NCBI GenBank assembly: GCA_964242115.1
Contig: CAXSZX010000002.1
Span: 1 to 64,000, forward strand
DNA from: BOG-908 sp964242115
GTDB lineage: Bacteria > Pseudomonadota > Alphaproteobacteria > Acetobacterales > Acetobacteraceae
DNA length: 64,000 nt
Direction of reading: 5' to 3'
The position numbers and the translations under genes were made by a program. The notes beneath the pieces were generated by a model. That model did no database searches. It saw only the letters and a list, made by a program, of their open reading frames with translations, and was not told the DNA's origin. Below are positions 45,929 through 55,714 of the stretch, in pieces. Positions within the stretch are counted from its first letter, which is position 1. Every line of letters begins with the position of its first letter.

Positions 45929-47887
45929 CTATCTCAACTCAGCCGCCATGTTGGCAACGTCGATCGTCCCCAGGCCGGCCGCCGGGCTGTAGCCTGCACG
46001 CCCATGATAGAACTCGTTGCCGCCCGCCGAGATGATGCGCAGCGGCGCGCCGGGCCGTGCATAGGGCTGCTGCAAACCGTAAAGCATGTAGTTCAACAGT
46101 CCGAACCGGCGACCTGCTACCTGCACCAGCAACTGGCTGACGCCGTTGATCTGCGGGGCCGAAAAACTAGTGCCACCAATGAAAGTTTCCAAACCATAGG
46201 TGCTGCCCGCAGCGCTGGACGTGTAGCCGATCACATAACCGGTCTCCGGGTCCGCGTTTACCGAGATGTCGGGAACGTTGCGTCCGGCGTATCCGGCGGG
46301 AAAGGTGTAGATCGTCTTAGGCGGGACGACATCTTCGTCGATCAGGACCTGGTTGGCCTGGCTTAACCGGACGCCGGCGAGCTGCTTTTGATAGTCCGGC
46401 ACCGGGAAGTGCACGCTGATGCCGCCGCCGCCGCCGACTGGCAGGATGCCGCAGCTGACCGGGTCCAGCTTCAGCGCGGTGCAGAGCGGCAGCAGGTAGT
46501 CCCAGCCCCAGACGCGCTCGTGCGGAATGTCGATGACCACGTCAGGGTGGTGCTTCACCGTGTAGGTCTGCGTGCCTGGCAGCGTGGTGCCGCCGGCCGC
46601 GGTAATCGCGCTGTCGCTGGCAGGGTAGTCGACGCTCAGCGCCAGGCTGTAATCGGGCGGCGTCTGCTCGTCGTTGGCGTCGTAGGCGCCGTTATCTCCG
46701 GCGGCGGCGATCACGCTTTGGCCCTGCACGGCGGCCTGCACGAGCAACTGGTGCAAGGCAGTCAGCGTGCCGGACGCCTTTCCGGTCACCGGGTTCGTCA
46801 CCGGCGCGTTGGCGACGTCGTTGTAGATCTCCCAATCGCCCCAGCTGCAGGAGATGGTCTCGGCGATGTCGTCGTCGATCGCGCGCGCAAAGGTGTCCAC
46901 GAAAGACTGGTTGGTGTTGGGACCGACATAGACGCGCACGTTCGCCCCGGGTGCGATGCCGCCGGATTGCTCCACGTCGAGCGTCGTCTCGTCGGATCCT
47001 GCCTCGTCGCTCGGCGCACCGGCGCCGCCATCGACACGTATCTGGGTGATGCGCGTCTGGCTGACCTGCAGGCCGAGCCCGTTCCAGTAGGTCAGCGCAT
47101 CGCTGGGCGTGAAGCTGGCAAAGGTGACGATGCCGATGGTCTGGCCAGCCCCGGTGACGCCCGCCTTGTACACAGGATTGACGTTGTAGTAGTCGGCAAA
47201 GTCCGTGACGGTGTAGAAACCGGGCATGTCCGGAAGTGCGCCGGCCGGCGTGCCGGCCTGACTGGCGCTGGCGCGTAGCTGGTCAGGTACGCTGTGCATG
47301 TGCGGGTGCATCGCCGGCCGGCTGTCCAACCCGATGACGTCGCTGACGAGGTCGCCTAATCCGGCGGGCATCGTCGGTGCCTGCGTCGGCGCGTAGAAGC
47401 TGTAACCTGACAGGCTGCCGCGCGCAGCCACGGCGTAGGTGTGCACGCTGACCTGGAAGGCACGCTCGAGGTCGGCCGGTGCGCCTGTCACATGCAGCAG
47501 CGTCGTGCCTGAACGCTCCACCGTCAGCCCGTAACCACGCAGCGAGGCTGTCACCCGCGCGACGTCCGCGTCCGCCGGGCCAAAGCTCGCGCGAAACCGG
47601 GCGGGGGTGAGAAAGTGCCCGTAGAGCGCGTCACCTGGCGTGGAGACGTGACGCATGTACGCTTCGGCTGAGGGCAGGTCGCGCAGCCTGAGTGCCACGC
47701 TCACGGTGATGGGTGCGCTCGCCGGCTGCGAGTCGAGCGCGCCGGTGTCGATCGGCCGCGGCGTCGCGGCGCGCGCATAGGGCGTTGCGGCGTTGGCTCC
47801 GCTGGCGGCGAGCCCCGACAGTGTTGTTGTCAACAGCAAACAGCCCACGGCGCTGAAGAAGCCGCGTTTCCGATCGCAATCGCTCAT
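45929..47887 (-). CDS. Secreted S53 family peptidase (sedolisin, pro-kumamolisin type)
   Basis: 652 residues. The signal peptide FFSAVGCLLLTTTLSGLAASGANA is followed by a ~170-residue pro-kumamolisin activation domain (PSAEAYMRHVSTPGDALYGHFLTPARF). In the catalytic domain, DETTLDVEQSGG (~300) supplies the Glu and Asp of the Ser-Glu-Asp triad, AAAGDNGAYD the oxyanion Asp, and GGTSFSAPQ (~572) the serine. It is a pepstatin-insensitive acid endopeptidase, matured outside the cell. ATG 47887 has GGAG 6 bases before; the longer upstream frame is unconserved. Divergent from a second S53 gene. Confidence 0.93.
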   Translation of the reverse strand: MSDCDRKRGFFSAVGCLLLTTTLSGLAASGANAATPYARAATPRPIDTGALDSQPASAPITVSVALRLRDLPSAEAYMRHVSTPGDALYGHFLTPARFRASFGPADADVARVTASLRGYGLTVERSGTTLLHVTGAPADLERAFQVSVHTYAVAARGSLSGYSFYAPTQAPTMPAGLGDLVSDVIGLDSRPAMHPHMHSVPDQLRASASQAGTPAGALPDMPGFYTVTDFADYYNVNPVYKAGVTGAGQTIGIVTFASFTPSDALTYWNGLGLQVSQTRITQIRVDGGAGAPSDEAGSDETTLDVEQSGGIAPGANVRVYVGPNTNQSFVDTFARAIDDDIAETISCSWGDWEIYNDVANAPVTNPVTGKASGTLTALHQLLVQAAVQGQSVIAAAGDNGAYDANDEQTPPDYSLALSVDYPASDSAITAAGGTTLPGTQTYTVKHHPDVVIDIPHERVWGWDYLLPLCTALKLDPVSCGILPVGGGGGISVHFPVPDYQKQLAGVRLSQANQVLIDEDVVPPKTIYTFPAGYAGRNVPDISVNADPETGYVIGYTSSAAGSTYGLETFIGGTSFSAPQINGVSQLLVQVAGRRFGLLNYMLYGLQQPYARPGAPLRIISAGGNEFYHGRAGYSPAAGLGTIDVANMAAELR

Positions 47888-48273
47888 GAGGACTCCGCGT
47901 GAGGTAGCGGCCGAGTTGCGGGGACGAAGCGGCCGGGCCCGCAACACTAACAGCTGCGCATGATCCGACAAGCACGAATGGCGGCCAGGGTCAGGCAACG
48001 TACGGCTTCTGGAACGTCTCCGTCTGTGCCGATGAGAAATGCCGCCAGGGCGCAGAACAATTCGTCGCGCCTTCTCCTCGCGGCACACGCAACCGTTATT
48101 CGTCGCCGCTGCAATAGTCTCGAAAACCAGCGAGACTCGCGTCGGACGCGCTTGCCCACCGGAGCATCCCTAGTTACGGTTGAGTGCAAATCGTGACAAC
48201 CGGCCCGACCTGGACCGGCGGCGACGAGCATTCTGCTGCCTCGCGCCCATGCGCGTTTTCCCGGAGATCGTGA
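47888..48273. other. 386-base divergent gap between the two S53 genes
   Basis: No recognised gene; small frames on both strands lack motifs. No element copy is present, unlike most gaps nearby. It must carry both protease promoters; no consensus box is clear. GGAG at 48263-48266 serves the downstream gene. Confidence 0.5.
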
Positions 48274-50187
48274 GTGACTGAACGAGTTAGGGTAGCGCTC
48301 TTGTGCGCAAGTATGCTTTGCGGAACTGGCTTGACCGCCGGCAACATGGCGATGGCCAATCCGACCACCACGGTGGTTGGCAAGCCGGAAGCGTCGCAGA
48401 CCGTTGCCTTCACGGTGACGTTGCCGCTGCGGAACCGTGCCGCCCTGGACACGCTTCTCGCCGAGCAGCAGGACGCAGCCTCGCCGAGCTACCACAAATG
48501 GCTGACACCGGCCGAGTTCGGGTTGCGCTTCGGCCCGACGGCGCAGTCGTTAAGCACCGTCGCGAGCGCTTTGCAGGCGCGCGGCTTCACCATCACCGCC
48601 ACCCACACGCGTAGCCTAAGCGTCAGCGGCGCGTCATCGCTGATCGAGCAGAGCTTCGCCACCACGCTGGCGACGGTGCGTGGCCGCAATGGCGCCAGCC
48701 ACGTGGCGGCGGTCTCGACCATTCATCCGATTGCGGAGCTGGCCGCGGAAGGTGCGGGCATCGTTGGGCTGGAGCCGATCGAGCGTCACATCAACGCGCG
48801 CTCGACCGGACGTCTCAGTGCAACCGGCGTCGACAATCGCTACGGGCCCGACGGGACCTACTGGTACGACGACCTCAAGCAGGCCTACGTCTATCCGTCC
48901 GCCACTGCGAGCGTGACACCGGCAGGCGGAACCGCCGCGCCGTTCACCGGGGTGGGTGCGACGATCGGCACGGTGATCTCCAGCGACGTGCTGGATTCCG
49001 ACGTCAAGGCAGTGTTCGACCATGAGAAGTATAGCACCACAACCGGCCAGCCGGACCCTGCACTATACGCGCGCCGTGTGGTGAACGGCGGCGCACCGTT
49101 CAACGCGAACAGCGACGATTCCTTCGAGGCCTCGCTTGACGTGCAGGAAGAGGTCGGCGGCGCGCCGGGCGCCCACGTCGTGCTCTACAACATCCCGAGC
49201 CTGAGCGACCAGAACATCATCGACGCCTACACCGACGTCGTGGACGACAACGTGCTTGACGTCGTCAGCTCGTCGTTTGGCGAGTGCGAGTCCTACTACC
49301 TGCCCAGCTACAACGGCGGCATGGATTACACCGCCACCCTGCTCTACGAACACGAGATCTACCTTGAGGGTAACGCGCAGGGTCAGACCTTCCTGGCCAG
49401 CTCGGGTGACTCCGCCGGCAAGGAATGCATCAGCCTCAGCTACTTCAACGGCAAGAACGGGCACTACATCGCCGGTGCTTCGACGCCCGCAACCGACCCA
49501 AACGTGACTGCGGTCGGCGGCACCAACGTGGTCACCGTGTACGACGTCACCACGCTCTCGTCCGGCTACGCCGGTGAGAACGCATGGCTGGACCAGGAGG
49601 CAAACGAAGATCCTTACGGGCTCGGCGGCACGGTGACCGGACACGTCTGGGGTGCCGGCGGCGGCGCCAGCGTGTTGTTCGCAGCCCCCAGCTACCAGTC
49701 GCTGGTGACCACGGGCTCGACCATGCGCGACACGCCGGACATCGGCATGCAGGTGGGTGGCTGCCCAGGCGGTGCAACCGACTACAACCCAACCGACAAC
49801 GTCTGCAACGGCGGCAACAAGCCCTACAACGGCTACGGCAACACGGATCGCAGCGCTGTTGCCATTTCGTTCGGCGGCGAGTTCGTGGGCGTGATCGGCA
49901 CCAGCGTGTCCTCGCCGGAGTTTGCCGGCGTGCTGGCGCTGCTGGTGGAGAAGAACGGGCGCATGGGCAATGTGAACCCTTACATCTACAGCCTCGCTGC
50001 CAGGCAGGCGAAGGGTGGCCGGCGCGCCTACCACACGGAGATCCCGGGCTATAACGGCGTGGTGCAGTCCAATGTGAGCTCCACGTACAGCGTGTCCGTT
50101 GGTGTGGGCACCCCGATCGTGGCGTCGTTCCTGGGCATGCCGACGGTGGCAAAGGCCGGCACGCCGCAGTCGGTCAGCAACCCGTAA
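48274..50187 (+). CDS. Secreted S53 family peptidase (second sedolisin)
   Basis: 637 residues from GTG 48274, with GGAG 7 bases before. The signal-like N-terminus reads VRVALLCASMLCGTGLTAGNMAMA. A pro-domain runs to ~residue 170 (LDTLLAEQQDAASPSYHKWL then TPAEFGLRFGP). Catalytic parts: SFEASLDVQEEVGG (~285, Glu and Asp), ASSGDSAGKE (oxyanion Asp) and IGTSVSSPEFAG (~545, serine). It is only distantly similar to its divergent neighbour, so this is not a recent duplication. It contains several Cys residues (ECES, CPGG, NVCNGG) that may form disulfides. Likely an extracellular acid protease. Confidence 0.92.
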   Translation: MTERVRVALLCASMLCGTGLTAGNMAMANPTTTVVGKPEASQTVAFTVTLPLRNRAALDTLLAEQQDAASPSYHKWLTPAEFGLRFGPTAQSLSTVASALQARGFTITATHTRSLSVSGASSLIEQSFATTLATVRGRNGASHVAAVSTIHPIAELAAEGAGIVGLEPIERHINARSTGRLSATGVDNRYGPDGTYWYDDLKQAYVYPSATASVTPAGGTAAPFTGVGATIGTVISSDVLDSDVKAVFDHEKYSTTTGQPDPALYARRVVNGGAPFNANSDDSFEASLDVQEEVGGAPGAHVVLYNIPSLSDQNIIDAYTDVVDDNVLDVVSSSFGECESYYLPSYNGGMDYTATLLYEHEIYLEGNAQGQTFLASSGDSAGKECISLSYFNGKNGHYIAGASTPATDPNVTAVGGTNVVTVYDVTTLSSGYAGENAWLDQEANEDPYGLGGTVTGHVWGAGGGASVLFAAPSYQSLVTTGSTMRDTPDIGMQVGGCPGGATDYNPTDNVCNGGNKPYNGYGNTDRSAVAISFGGEFVGVIGTSVSSPEFAGVLALLVEKNGRMGNVNPYIYSLAARQAKGGRRAYHTEIPGYNGVVQSNVSSTYSVSVGVGTPIVASFLGMPTVAKAGTPQSVSNP

Positions 50188-50189
50188 AG

Positions 50190-50335
50190 AGCAAGCAGTT
50201 CTTTTTTGAAGAAAGAACCAAAAAAGCTTTTGCTTCCGCCGTAGCGGACGGCTGAAACGACAGGTTTCACCAACACGCACCGACCGGAGACAAAAGTTTT
50301 TGGTTCTTTCTTCAAAAAACAACCGCTTTTTTTCT
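50190..50335 (+). repeat. AT-rich palindromic intergenic element, copy 17
   Basis: Both arms G-type (AGCAAGCAGTTCTTTTTTG; GTTTTTGGTTCTTTCTTC). The core CCGCCGTAGCGGACGGCTGA is a variant shared with copy 21. It lies between convergent stops, and the zwf TAA abuts the right arm. Confidence 0.9.
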
Positions 50336-51867
50336 TACGCCTTCATCACACTCCAAGAATGCCCTGCCCGCCCAAGCAACCCGTCAGCACCATCCGGCCC
50401 CGCGCTCCCCGCCTGATACAGCTCCGGCGCGCCACCCGAATGCTGGATGACCTGATCGACCGCAGCCCAGCTCGCCTCGATCATGTCGGCGCGCTGGAAC
50501 AGCGTCGGGTCGCCGATCAGGCAATCGTAGATCAGCGTTTCGTAGCCGACGTTCGGCGCAAGTTCGAACGCGTCCTTGTAGCGGAACAGCAACTGCACCG
50601 GTGAGAGCTCCATCTTCGGCCCTGGGTGCTTCGCACTGATCGACAGCGTCAGCCCCTCATGCGGCTGGATGTCGAGCGTCAACACGTTGGGCGTCAACGC
50701 CTCGACCGGTGTGTCGCGGAACAGCGCGTAAGGCGGCTTGCGGAAATGCACCACAACTTCGGTCTGCCGTCCGCCCAGCCGCTTGCCGGTGCGCAGGTAG
50801 AACGGCACGCCGGCCCAGCGCCAGTTGTCTATCGTCAGCTTCAGCGCGACGTAGGTTTCCGTGTTGCTGTCTGCTGCCACGTTGGGTTCGTTTCGGTAGG
50901 CCGGCACGTCGTGGCCCTGCACGCTGCCGGCATCGTATTGGCCGCGCACCGCGTCTTCGGCGCTTACCGGATGGATTGCCTGCAGAAGCTTGGCTTTCTC
51001 GTTACGCACCGCTTCGGCATCGAACGAATTGGGCGGCTCCATCGCCACCATGCTGAGCAACTGGAACAAGTGGTTAGGCACCATGTCGCGCAGCGCGCCG
51101 GTTGGCTCGTAGAACGCGCCGCGCTGCTCGACACCGATCGTCTCCGCGGCGGTAATCTCCACGTAATCGATGTGGTCGCGGCGCCACAGCGGCTCGAAGA
51201 TGCCGTTGGCGAAGCGCAGCGCCATGATGTTCTGCACCGTCTCCTTGCCGAGGAAGTGGTCGATGCGGAAGATCTGTGACTCGTCGGCCTGGCCTAGCAC
51301 GCGCGCGTTGAGGTTCTTCGCCGACTTCAAGTCAGCACCGTAAGGTTTCTCGATCACCACGCGGCGGAACGCGCCTTCTTGCTGCTTCAGCAGCCCGGCG
51401 CCGCCAAGCTGCTCGACCACGTCGCCGAAGAAGCGCGCCGCGATTGCCAGGTAGAACACCACGTTGCCCTTCGCGTGGTCGGCCAGCTTTGCCATGTCCT
51501 CCGTCTTGGTGAAGTCGGCCTGCAGGTAGCTCAGCCGCTGTGTCACCCAGCCCCAGACCTTGTCGTCCACGCGCTCGACGTAGAACTCGGCCGTCCTGTC
51601 TTGGGTGAACTCCTGCATGGTGGACGTCAGCTCGTCGCGCCAATGCGCGTCGTCAGACGCCACGCGGTCCACGCCGACGATGCGGAAGCCGTCGTCCAGC
51701 AGCCCGCCGCCGGCCAAGTTGTAGAGCGCCGGCATCAGCAGCCGCTTGGTCAGGTCGCCGTGGGCGCCGAAAATCACCAGCGTGGCCGGCGGTGCCGGGT
51801 GTGCGCCGGCGGCGCTCACCTTGGCGCCGGGCGAGGTAGGGCGCGTGGTGGCTGAGCCGTCGTTCAT
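50335..51867 (-). CDS. zwf: Glucose-6-phosphate 1-dehydrogenase
   Basis: 510 residues. LVIFGAHGDLTKRLLMPALYNLA at residues ~29-51 is the NADP-binding GxxGDLxxRxxxPAL motif, VVIEKPYGADL is conserved, and RIDHFLGKETVQNI (~206) holds the substrate-binding Lys and catalytic His. It oxidises glucose-6-phosphate to 6-phosphogluconolactone, feeding the pentose-phosphate or Entner-Doudoroff routes. ATG 51867 follows GGAG by ~8 bases. Its next upstream neighbour on the same strand is a glucoamylase gene, so glucan breakdown and glucose oxidation are adjacent, although an element copy separates them. Confidence 0.97.
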   Translation of the reverse strand: MNDGSATTRPTSPGAKVSAAGAHPAPPATLVIFGAHGDLTKRLLMPALYNLAGGGLLDDGFRIVGVDRVASDDAHWRDELTSTMQEFTQDRTAEFYVERVDDKVWGWVTQRLSYLQADFTKTEDMAKLADHAKGNVVFYLAIAARFFGDVVEQLGGAGLLKQQEGAFRRVVIEKPYGADLKSAKNLNARVLGQADESQIFRIDHFLGKETVQNIMALRFANGIFEPLWRRDHIDYVEITAAETIGVEQRGAFYEPTGALRDMVPNHLFQLLSMVAMEPPNSFDAEAVRNEKAKLLQAIHPVSAEDAVRGQYDAGSVQGHDVPAYRNEPNVAADSNTETYVALKLTIDNWRWAGVPFYLRTGKRLGGRQTEVVVHFRKPPYALFRDTPVEALTPNVLTLDIQPHEGLTLSISAKHPGPKMELSPVQLLFRYKDAFELAPNVGYETLIYDCLIGDPTLFQRADMIEASWAAVDQVIQHSGGAPELYQAGSAGPDGADGLLGRAGHSWSVMKA

Positions 51868-51888
51868 GGGGGAGCTCCAATACGAAGA

Positions 51889-52019
51889 AAGCAAGCGGTT
51901 CTTTTTTGAAAAAAAGAACCAAAAAACTTTCGCTACTCGAGACGCGTCGTGTGGGAAGGTCCGCGACAGCCGCCCAAAAGTTTTTTTGCTTCTTTTTTTT
52001 CAGAAAAAGAAGGCCTTGC
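51889..52019 (-). repeat. AT-rich palindromic intergenic element, copy 18
   Basis: Left arm G-type, right arm C-type (TTTTTTTGCTTC...AAAAGAAGGCC). The core GTCCGCGACAGCCG is beside the right arm. It abuts the GH15 stop (TGA then GCAAGGCC) and lies 20 bases upstream of zwf. Confidence 0.93.
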
Positions 52020-54428
52020 TCACTTCACCCGCACGAGCACGTTGCTTCCCGCCCAGGCGTTCGTCTCCGCATCCCGCCAGGTAAACACCACGCCGTCTGC
52101 ACCGCTGCACTCGTCCCACGCGATCTCGGCGGTGTGCACGCCCAGCCCGGTGTCCGCCGTGCGCCGCTCTGCCGAGCTGGCCCAATCGTCCTTGCTCCAC
52201 AGCACCACGCATGGCCGCGGCAGCTCGATGCGCAGCGTGCGTCCCGGGTCGAGCCGGTCTGGCTGGAAGCCCGGCCGCCAGGGCGTCACCCGTGCGATGT
52301 TGGTGGCGTGCACGTAGCGCCGCGCGGTCTGCGGCGGCATGTCGAACACCGCTGCGTTGGCAATCGAGCGCAGCAGCTTGACGTGCTCCGAATGCGCCCA
52401 GACCAGCGGCATGGCAGAGCCGCTGGGTCGGCCGCGATACAGCTCGCGCTCGGGGATGTCCTCGCTGTCCCACACCTGCTCGGGAAGCAGGGCGCCGCTG
52501 CTGGCGCAGCTCTCCATCGTGTCCAGAAGGGCGCGCGCCTGGTCCAGGTCGCCGGCGGCCACGGCCAAATGCGCGCGCTCGCCGACCAACAGCGGCCACA
52601 GCCGGCCGATGCCGGTGCCGTCGAACGGGGCGCCGTCTTCGTGCTCGCCGTAGCCGTCGCCGGTGTAGCGGTGCCAGCACGGGCCGGCGGCAAGCTCGGT
52701 GCGGGTGCAGTGGTCGATTGCGCGGATAGTGGAGAGGATGCGCGGGTCGGATGCCGCGCGCAGGCCGAAGCGGACCAGGGCCAGGGCGTCGGCGCTGACC
52801 ACCTCGCTGGCCGGCACCGCACCCTGGCCTTCGGGACGGTTCTTAATCTGCAGCATGCGGCCGAGGTCCGCACCGGCACCCGGCCCGGTGTTGGGCGCCA
52901 TTCGTACGTAGTAGCCGTCCACGCCCAGCTCGGCGGCAAGCCCGGTGCCGCGGGCAAACGTCCAATCGTCGAGTGCGGCGTGCCAGGCGTCGGCGGTGTC
53001 GGTGAGGAAGGCGGCCATGGCGGGTTCTCCCGCCGCCACCGCCTGGTCTGCCGCGGCGAGCAGGCCGGCGATCTCGACGGCCAGCGTGAAGGTGGAGAAG
53101 CCGGCGTTCTCCTCCCAGCGGTCCTGGCCAGTTGCGGGCCCATTGCGGACCAGGAAGCTGGCGGCGGCGCGCACCATCGGCCAGTAGGCAGGAAGGCGGC
53201 CGGGCGCCAGGGCCCCCTCGCGCAGGGCGAGGTCGAGCAGCAGGATGGGAAAGGCGCACTCGTCCATCTGCACGCCTTGCCAGTAGGACGAGCCGTCCAG
53301 CCAGTTGTTCTGCGGCCAGTGGCCGTCGGCTTCCTGGGTATTGCGCAGGTACTCCAGCACGCGCAGCGCGTCGGCATGGGCGCCGGCGGCCAGCAGGGCC
53401 TGGCCGGTCTCCACCAGGTCGCGCGGCCAGACCAGGTGGTAGCCGCCGAGGTCGTCTTCGCCCTTGGTCGCACCCCAGGGGATGGACAGGCTGGCAATGT
53501 AGCCGCCGCGGAAGCTCGGCGCCTCGTGGGTGCGCAGCACGGCGGTGCTGACGCGGTAGGTGTTGTGGTCGTGGGGCCCGCGCGCGGTCTCGTCGCGGTC
53601 CAACTTGCGCAGGCCGGACTGCCAGCCGCGCCAGATGTTCACGTACTCTGCCGCCAGCTCGTCGAAATCGTCGGCCAGGCTGGCGCGGGCGCGAAAGGCG
53701 GCCTCCATCGGGCTCGCGCCGAACCCGAGTGCGAACACCACCGTGTCGTCCTGAGGCAGCGCCACCTCGCCCACCAGTGCCACGTTGCCGTCCACCGCGC
53801 GGTCGTAGCTCCAGGTCAGTTTGAAGTGGCGGGAGAGGTCCTGCCAGCCGTCGCTGGTGCCGGCGTAGCCCGCCGAGCGCGCGCGCCACGGCCGGCTCGC
53901 CGCTAGCGCTAGGGCCGCGCCGCCGCCCTCGGCGAACAGCATCTGCTGGCCCTTGTAGTCGCCCAGCCAGGCGGTGTTGCTGGTGCCGGCGTTGACCAGA
54001 TGCGGCGCCAGCAGCGCGTGCAGGCGCAGCGGCGAGTTGTCCAGCCGGTCCAGCCGCACACGCTGCAGCACCACGTCGCGCCGCGGGTCGCTAATGACGT
54101 GCTTGACGATGCGGAAGCGCGGCTTGGCACCCTCGCCGGGGCGGTGCGTGTTGGTCAGCTCGTAGGCCGGCACGCCGTCTGCGAAGGTGCGGACCACGCT
54201 ATCAGCGTCGCGCTTCTCCTCGGCAAACAGGCCGTAGCCGTCGGTGACAATGAAGCCGAAATCCCTGGTGCAGGCCTGGTCGACGCGGGGGTAGTAGCAC
54301 TCGTTGAGGATGCCGTGGCTCAGCGTGAACCAAACCTGGCTGCTGGCTGAAAGCGCAGTGCCTAGGCCGCTCTTGTCGCTGGATGTCCAGCGCGGCGCGA
54401 TGCCGGGGGCGCCTGGGGCGTCGGTCAA
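52020..54428 (-). CDS. GH15 glucan 1,4-alpha-glucosidase (glucoamylase-type)
   Basis: 802 residues. A large N-terminal beta domain (DKSGLGTALSASSQVWFTLS, HGILNECYYPRVDQACTRDF) is followed by the (alpha/alpha)6 barrel: GYHLVWPRDLVETGQALLA (substrate-binding WPRD), QMDECAFPILLL and LLPEQVWDSEDIPE with the catalytic acid Glu. It releases glucose from starch- or glycogen-like glucans or dextrins; no signal peptide is apparent, so the enzyme may be cytosolic. The start is TTG 54428 (TDAPGAPGIAPRW), with GGAG ~9 bases upstream; the frame extends to 54518 inside the element, but that part is unconserved. Confidence 0.93.
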   Translation of the reverse strand: MTDAPGAPGIAPRWTSSDKSGLGTALSASSQVWFTLSHGILNECYYPRVDQACTRDFGFIVTDGYGLFAEEKRDADSVVRTFADGVPAYELTNTHRPGEGAKPRFRIVKHVISDPRRDVVLQRVRLDRLDNSPLRLHALLAPHLVNAGTSNTAWLGDYKGQQMLFAEGGGAALALAASRPWRARSAGYAGTSDGWQDLSRHFKLTWSYDRAVDGNVALVGEVALPQDDTVVFALGFGASPMEAAFRARASLADDFDELAAEYVNIWRGWQSGLRKLDRDETARGPHDHNTYRVSTAVLRTHEAPSFRGGYIASLSIPWGATKGEDDLGGYHLVWPRDLVETGQALLAAGAHADALRVLEYLRNTQEADGHWPQNNWLDGSSYWQGVQMDECAFPILLLDLALREGALAPGRLPAYWPMVRAAASFLVRNGPATGQDRWEENAGFSTFTLAVEIAGLLAAADQAVAAGEPAMAAFLTDTADAWHAALDDWTFARGTGLAAELGVDGYYVRMAPNTGPGAGADLGRMLQIKNRPEGQGAVPASEVVSADALALVRFGLRAASDPRILSTIRAIDHCTRTELAAGPCWHRYTGDGYGEHEDGAPFDGTGIGRLWPLLVGERAHLAVAAGDLDQARALLDTMESCASSGALLPEQVWDSEDIPERELYRGRPSGSAMPLVWAHSEHVKLLRSIANAAVFDMPPQTARRYVHATNIARVTPWRPGFQPDRLDPGRTLRIELPRPCVVLWSKDDWASSAERRTADTGLGVHTAEIAWDECSGADGVVFTWRDAETNAWAGSNVLVRVK

Positions 54429-54493
54429 AGGGTGCGGGTCTCCGGGAGGGCGGGGGTGGAAGGTTTCGAAGGGATGGAGGTTGCAGGGCGGCA

Positions 54494-54560
54494 AGGAAAG
54501 CAAGCAGTTCTTTTTCAAAAAACAGAACCAAAAAACTTTTGGGGCGGCTGTCGCGGACTG
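54494..54560 (+). repeat. Half copy of the palindromic intergenic element, copy 19
   Basis: Only the left arm (AAAGCAAGCAGTTCTTTTTC with GAACCA A5 CTTTTG) and core GGCGGCTGTCGCGGACTG remain; no right arm follows. It lies in the divergent gap between GH15 and GST. Confidence 0.85.
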
Positions 54561-54798
54561 GCCTGAGGCAACCGTCGGTCAGGCGTCCAAGTAGATGCTG
54601 CAGGCTCGGCCGGGCGGGTAGTCGACGATGCGGCCATAGTCCTCAGCATTCAGCGTCGGGAGAAAGGCGTGCGCCTGGGATGGTCGGGGGTCCGGCAGCG
54701 GAACCGAAATGCAGTTCAGCGGGCAAGGAGGCTCAGCGAGCGGGTGCGCGCCCTAAACCGGACTGGCACCAGGAAGCTACCCGCAGCGAGGTTGAGGA
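54561..54798. other. Gap with possible gene relic on the minus strand
   Basis: One minus frame reads PTLNAEDYGRIVDYPPGRAC then SIYLDA before a TGA at about 54583. It looks protein-like but has no start or recognisable family. It could be the tail of a lost gene. No other feature. Confidence 0.3.
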
Positions 54799-55608
54799 AT
54801 GAGCGTTGTCACAACAACGCCCGGCAACATCAGGCCGAGGCTTTACCACGCCCCGTCGTCATACTTCTCGATGATCGCGCGACTGGCCCTGGCAGAGGCC
54901 GGAATCGACCACGAGCAGGGTTTTGTCGATATCCATTTCCGAAGCGGCCAGCAGTTGCCGGCGTATGCCAGGCTCAATCCAAACATGACGGTTCCAACGC
55001 TGGTGCTTCCCGGGCGTGTCCTCGATGCAAGCCGGGAAATATTGAACTTTGCGCTGGTGAGGGCCGGACGGGAGTTTGAAGCTGAAACCACACATTGGAT
55101 CGACTTGCATTACTCTTACCCGATCGAGGAGCTGACCTTCGGCGGGTTCCTGGCCCACCACGCACTGGCACGCGCCGTCATACCCGCGAGGATGGCCGCC
55201 GCTCGTCGCCGGCCTCTGCGGTTGGCTGCAGCCAACCCCGAACTTGCCGACGTTTACGATACGCGCGCCGCGGTCTTTGCCGAGCGCGAGCGCACCTTCG
55301 ATCCCGAGATGGCGACCGATTTGTTAGCGACACGGCAGGAGGAAGCGATCGGTTTGCTTGACCGGCTCGAAACTCATCTTGCCGGACGCGGCACCATGAT
55401 GATCCCCCCTGATTACGGTGCCGCTGACGTCGTATGGACGGCGTTTCTTGCCCGCATGGAGTTCGTCGGCATGGAAGCAAAATTTACCGATCGACCGGCG
55501 CTGGCCGGCTACTGGCGTGCGGTCAAAGCACGGCCCAGCTTCACCGCGGCCGACATCTGGACGAGGCTGCACATCGGCCGCCTCATCCGCGGCATCATCC
55601 ACGGTTGA
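54799..55608 (+). CDS. Glutathione S-transferase family protein
   Basis: 269 residues, slightly longer than typical (200-230). The N-terminal thioredoxin-like domain reads PRLYHAPSSYFSMIARLALAEAG then IDHEQGFVDIHFRSGQQLPAY, LNPNMTVPTLVLPGRVLDASREIL. Ser/Tyr near 20-22 are the likely glutathione-activating residues and VPTL the conserved cis-Pro. The helical C-terminal domain runs from ~110 to the end, with DYGAADVVWTAFLARMEF near 205. Substrate unknown. ATG 54799 directly follows GAGGA, so the ribosome-binding site is not ideal. Cytosolic. Confidence 0.87.
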   Translation: MSVVTTTPGNIRPRLYHAPSSYFSMIARLALAEAGIDHEQGFVDIHFRSGQQLPAYARLNPNMTVPTLVLPGRVLDASREILNFALVRAGREFEAETTHWIDLHYSYPIEELTFGGFLAHHALARAVIPARMAAARRRPLRLAAANPELADVYDTRAAVFAERERTFDPEMATDLLATRQEEAIGLLDRLETHLAGRGTMMIPPDYGAADVVWTAFLARMEFVGMEAKFTDRPALAGYWRAVKARPSFTAADIWTRLHIGRLIRGIIHG

Positions 55609-55714
55609 ACCTCACGATGACATGTCTGCGTTGGTCAGCAGTTCATGGGACACTTCTTTCGTGCCATCAGGGTCGGTTCAGCTTTCTGGGCGGTTTTGAG
55701 CCTGGTGGAGCAGA

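Noticed and set aside
47960..48196. Small ORF between the two S53 genes
   Set aside because: Arg-rich, no ribosome-binding site and no family; the gap is needed for promoters.
51906..53906. 666-residue plus-strand ORF opposite GH15
   Set aside because: It begins in a repeat element and is antisense to the GH15 gene; composition is that of a shadow frame.
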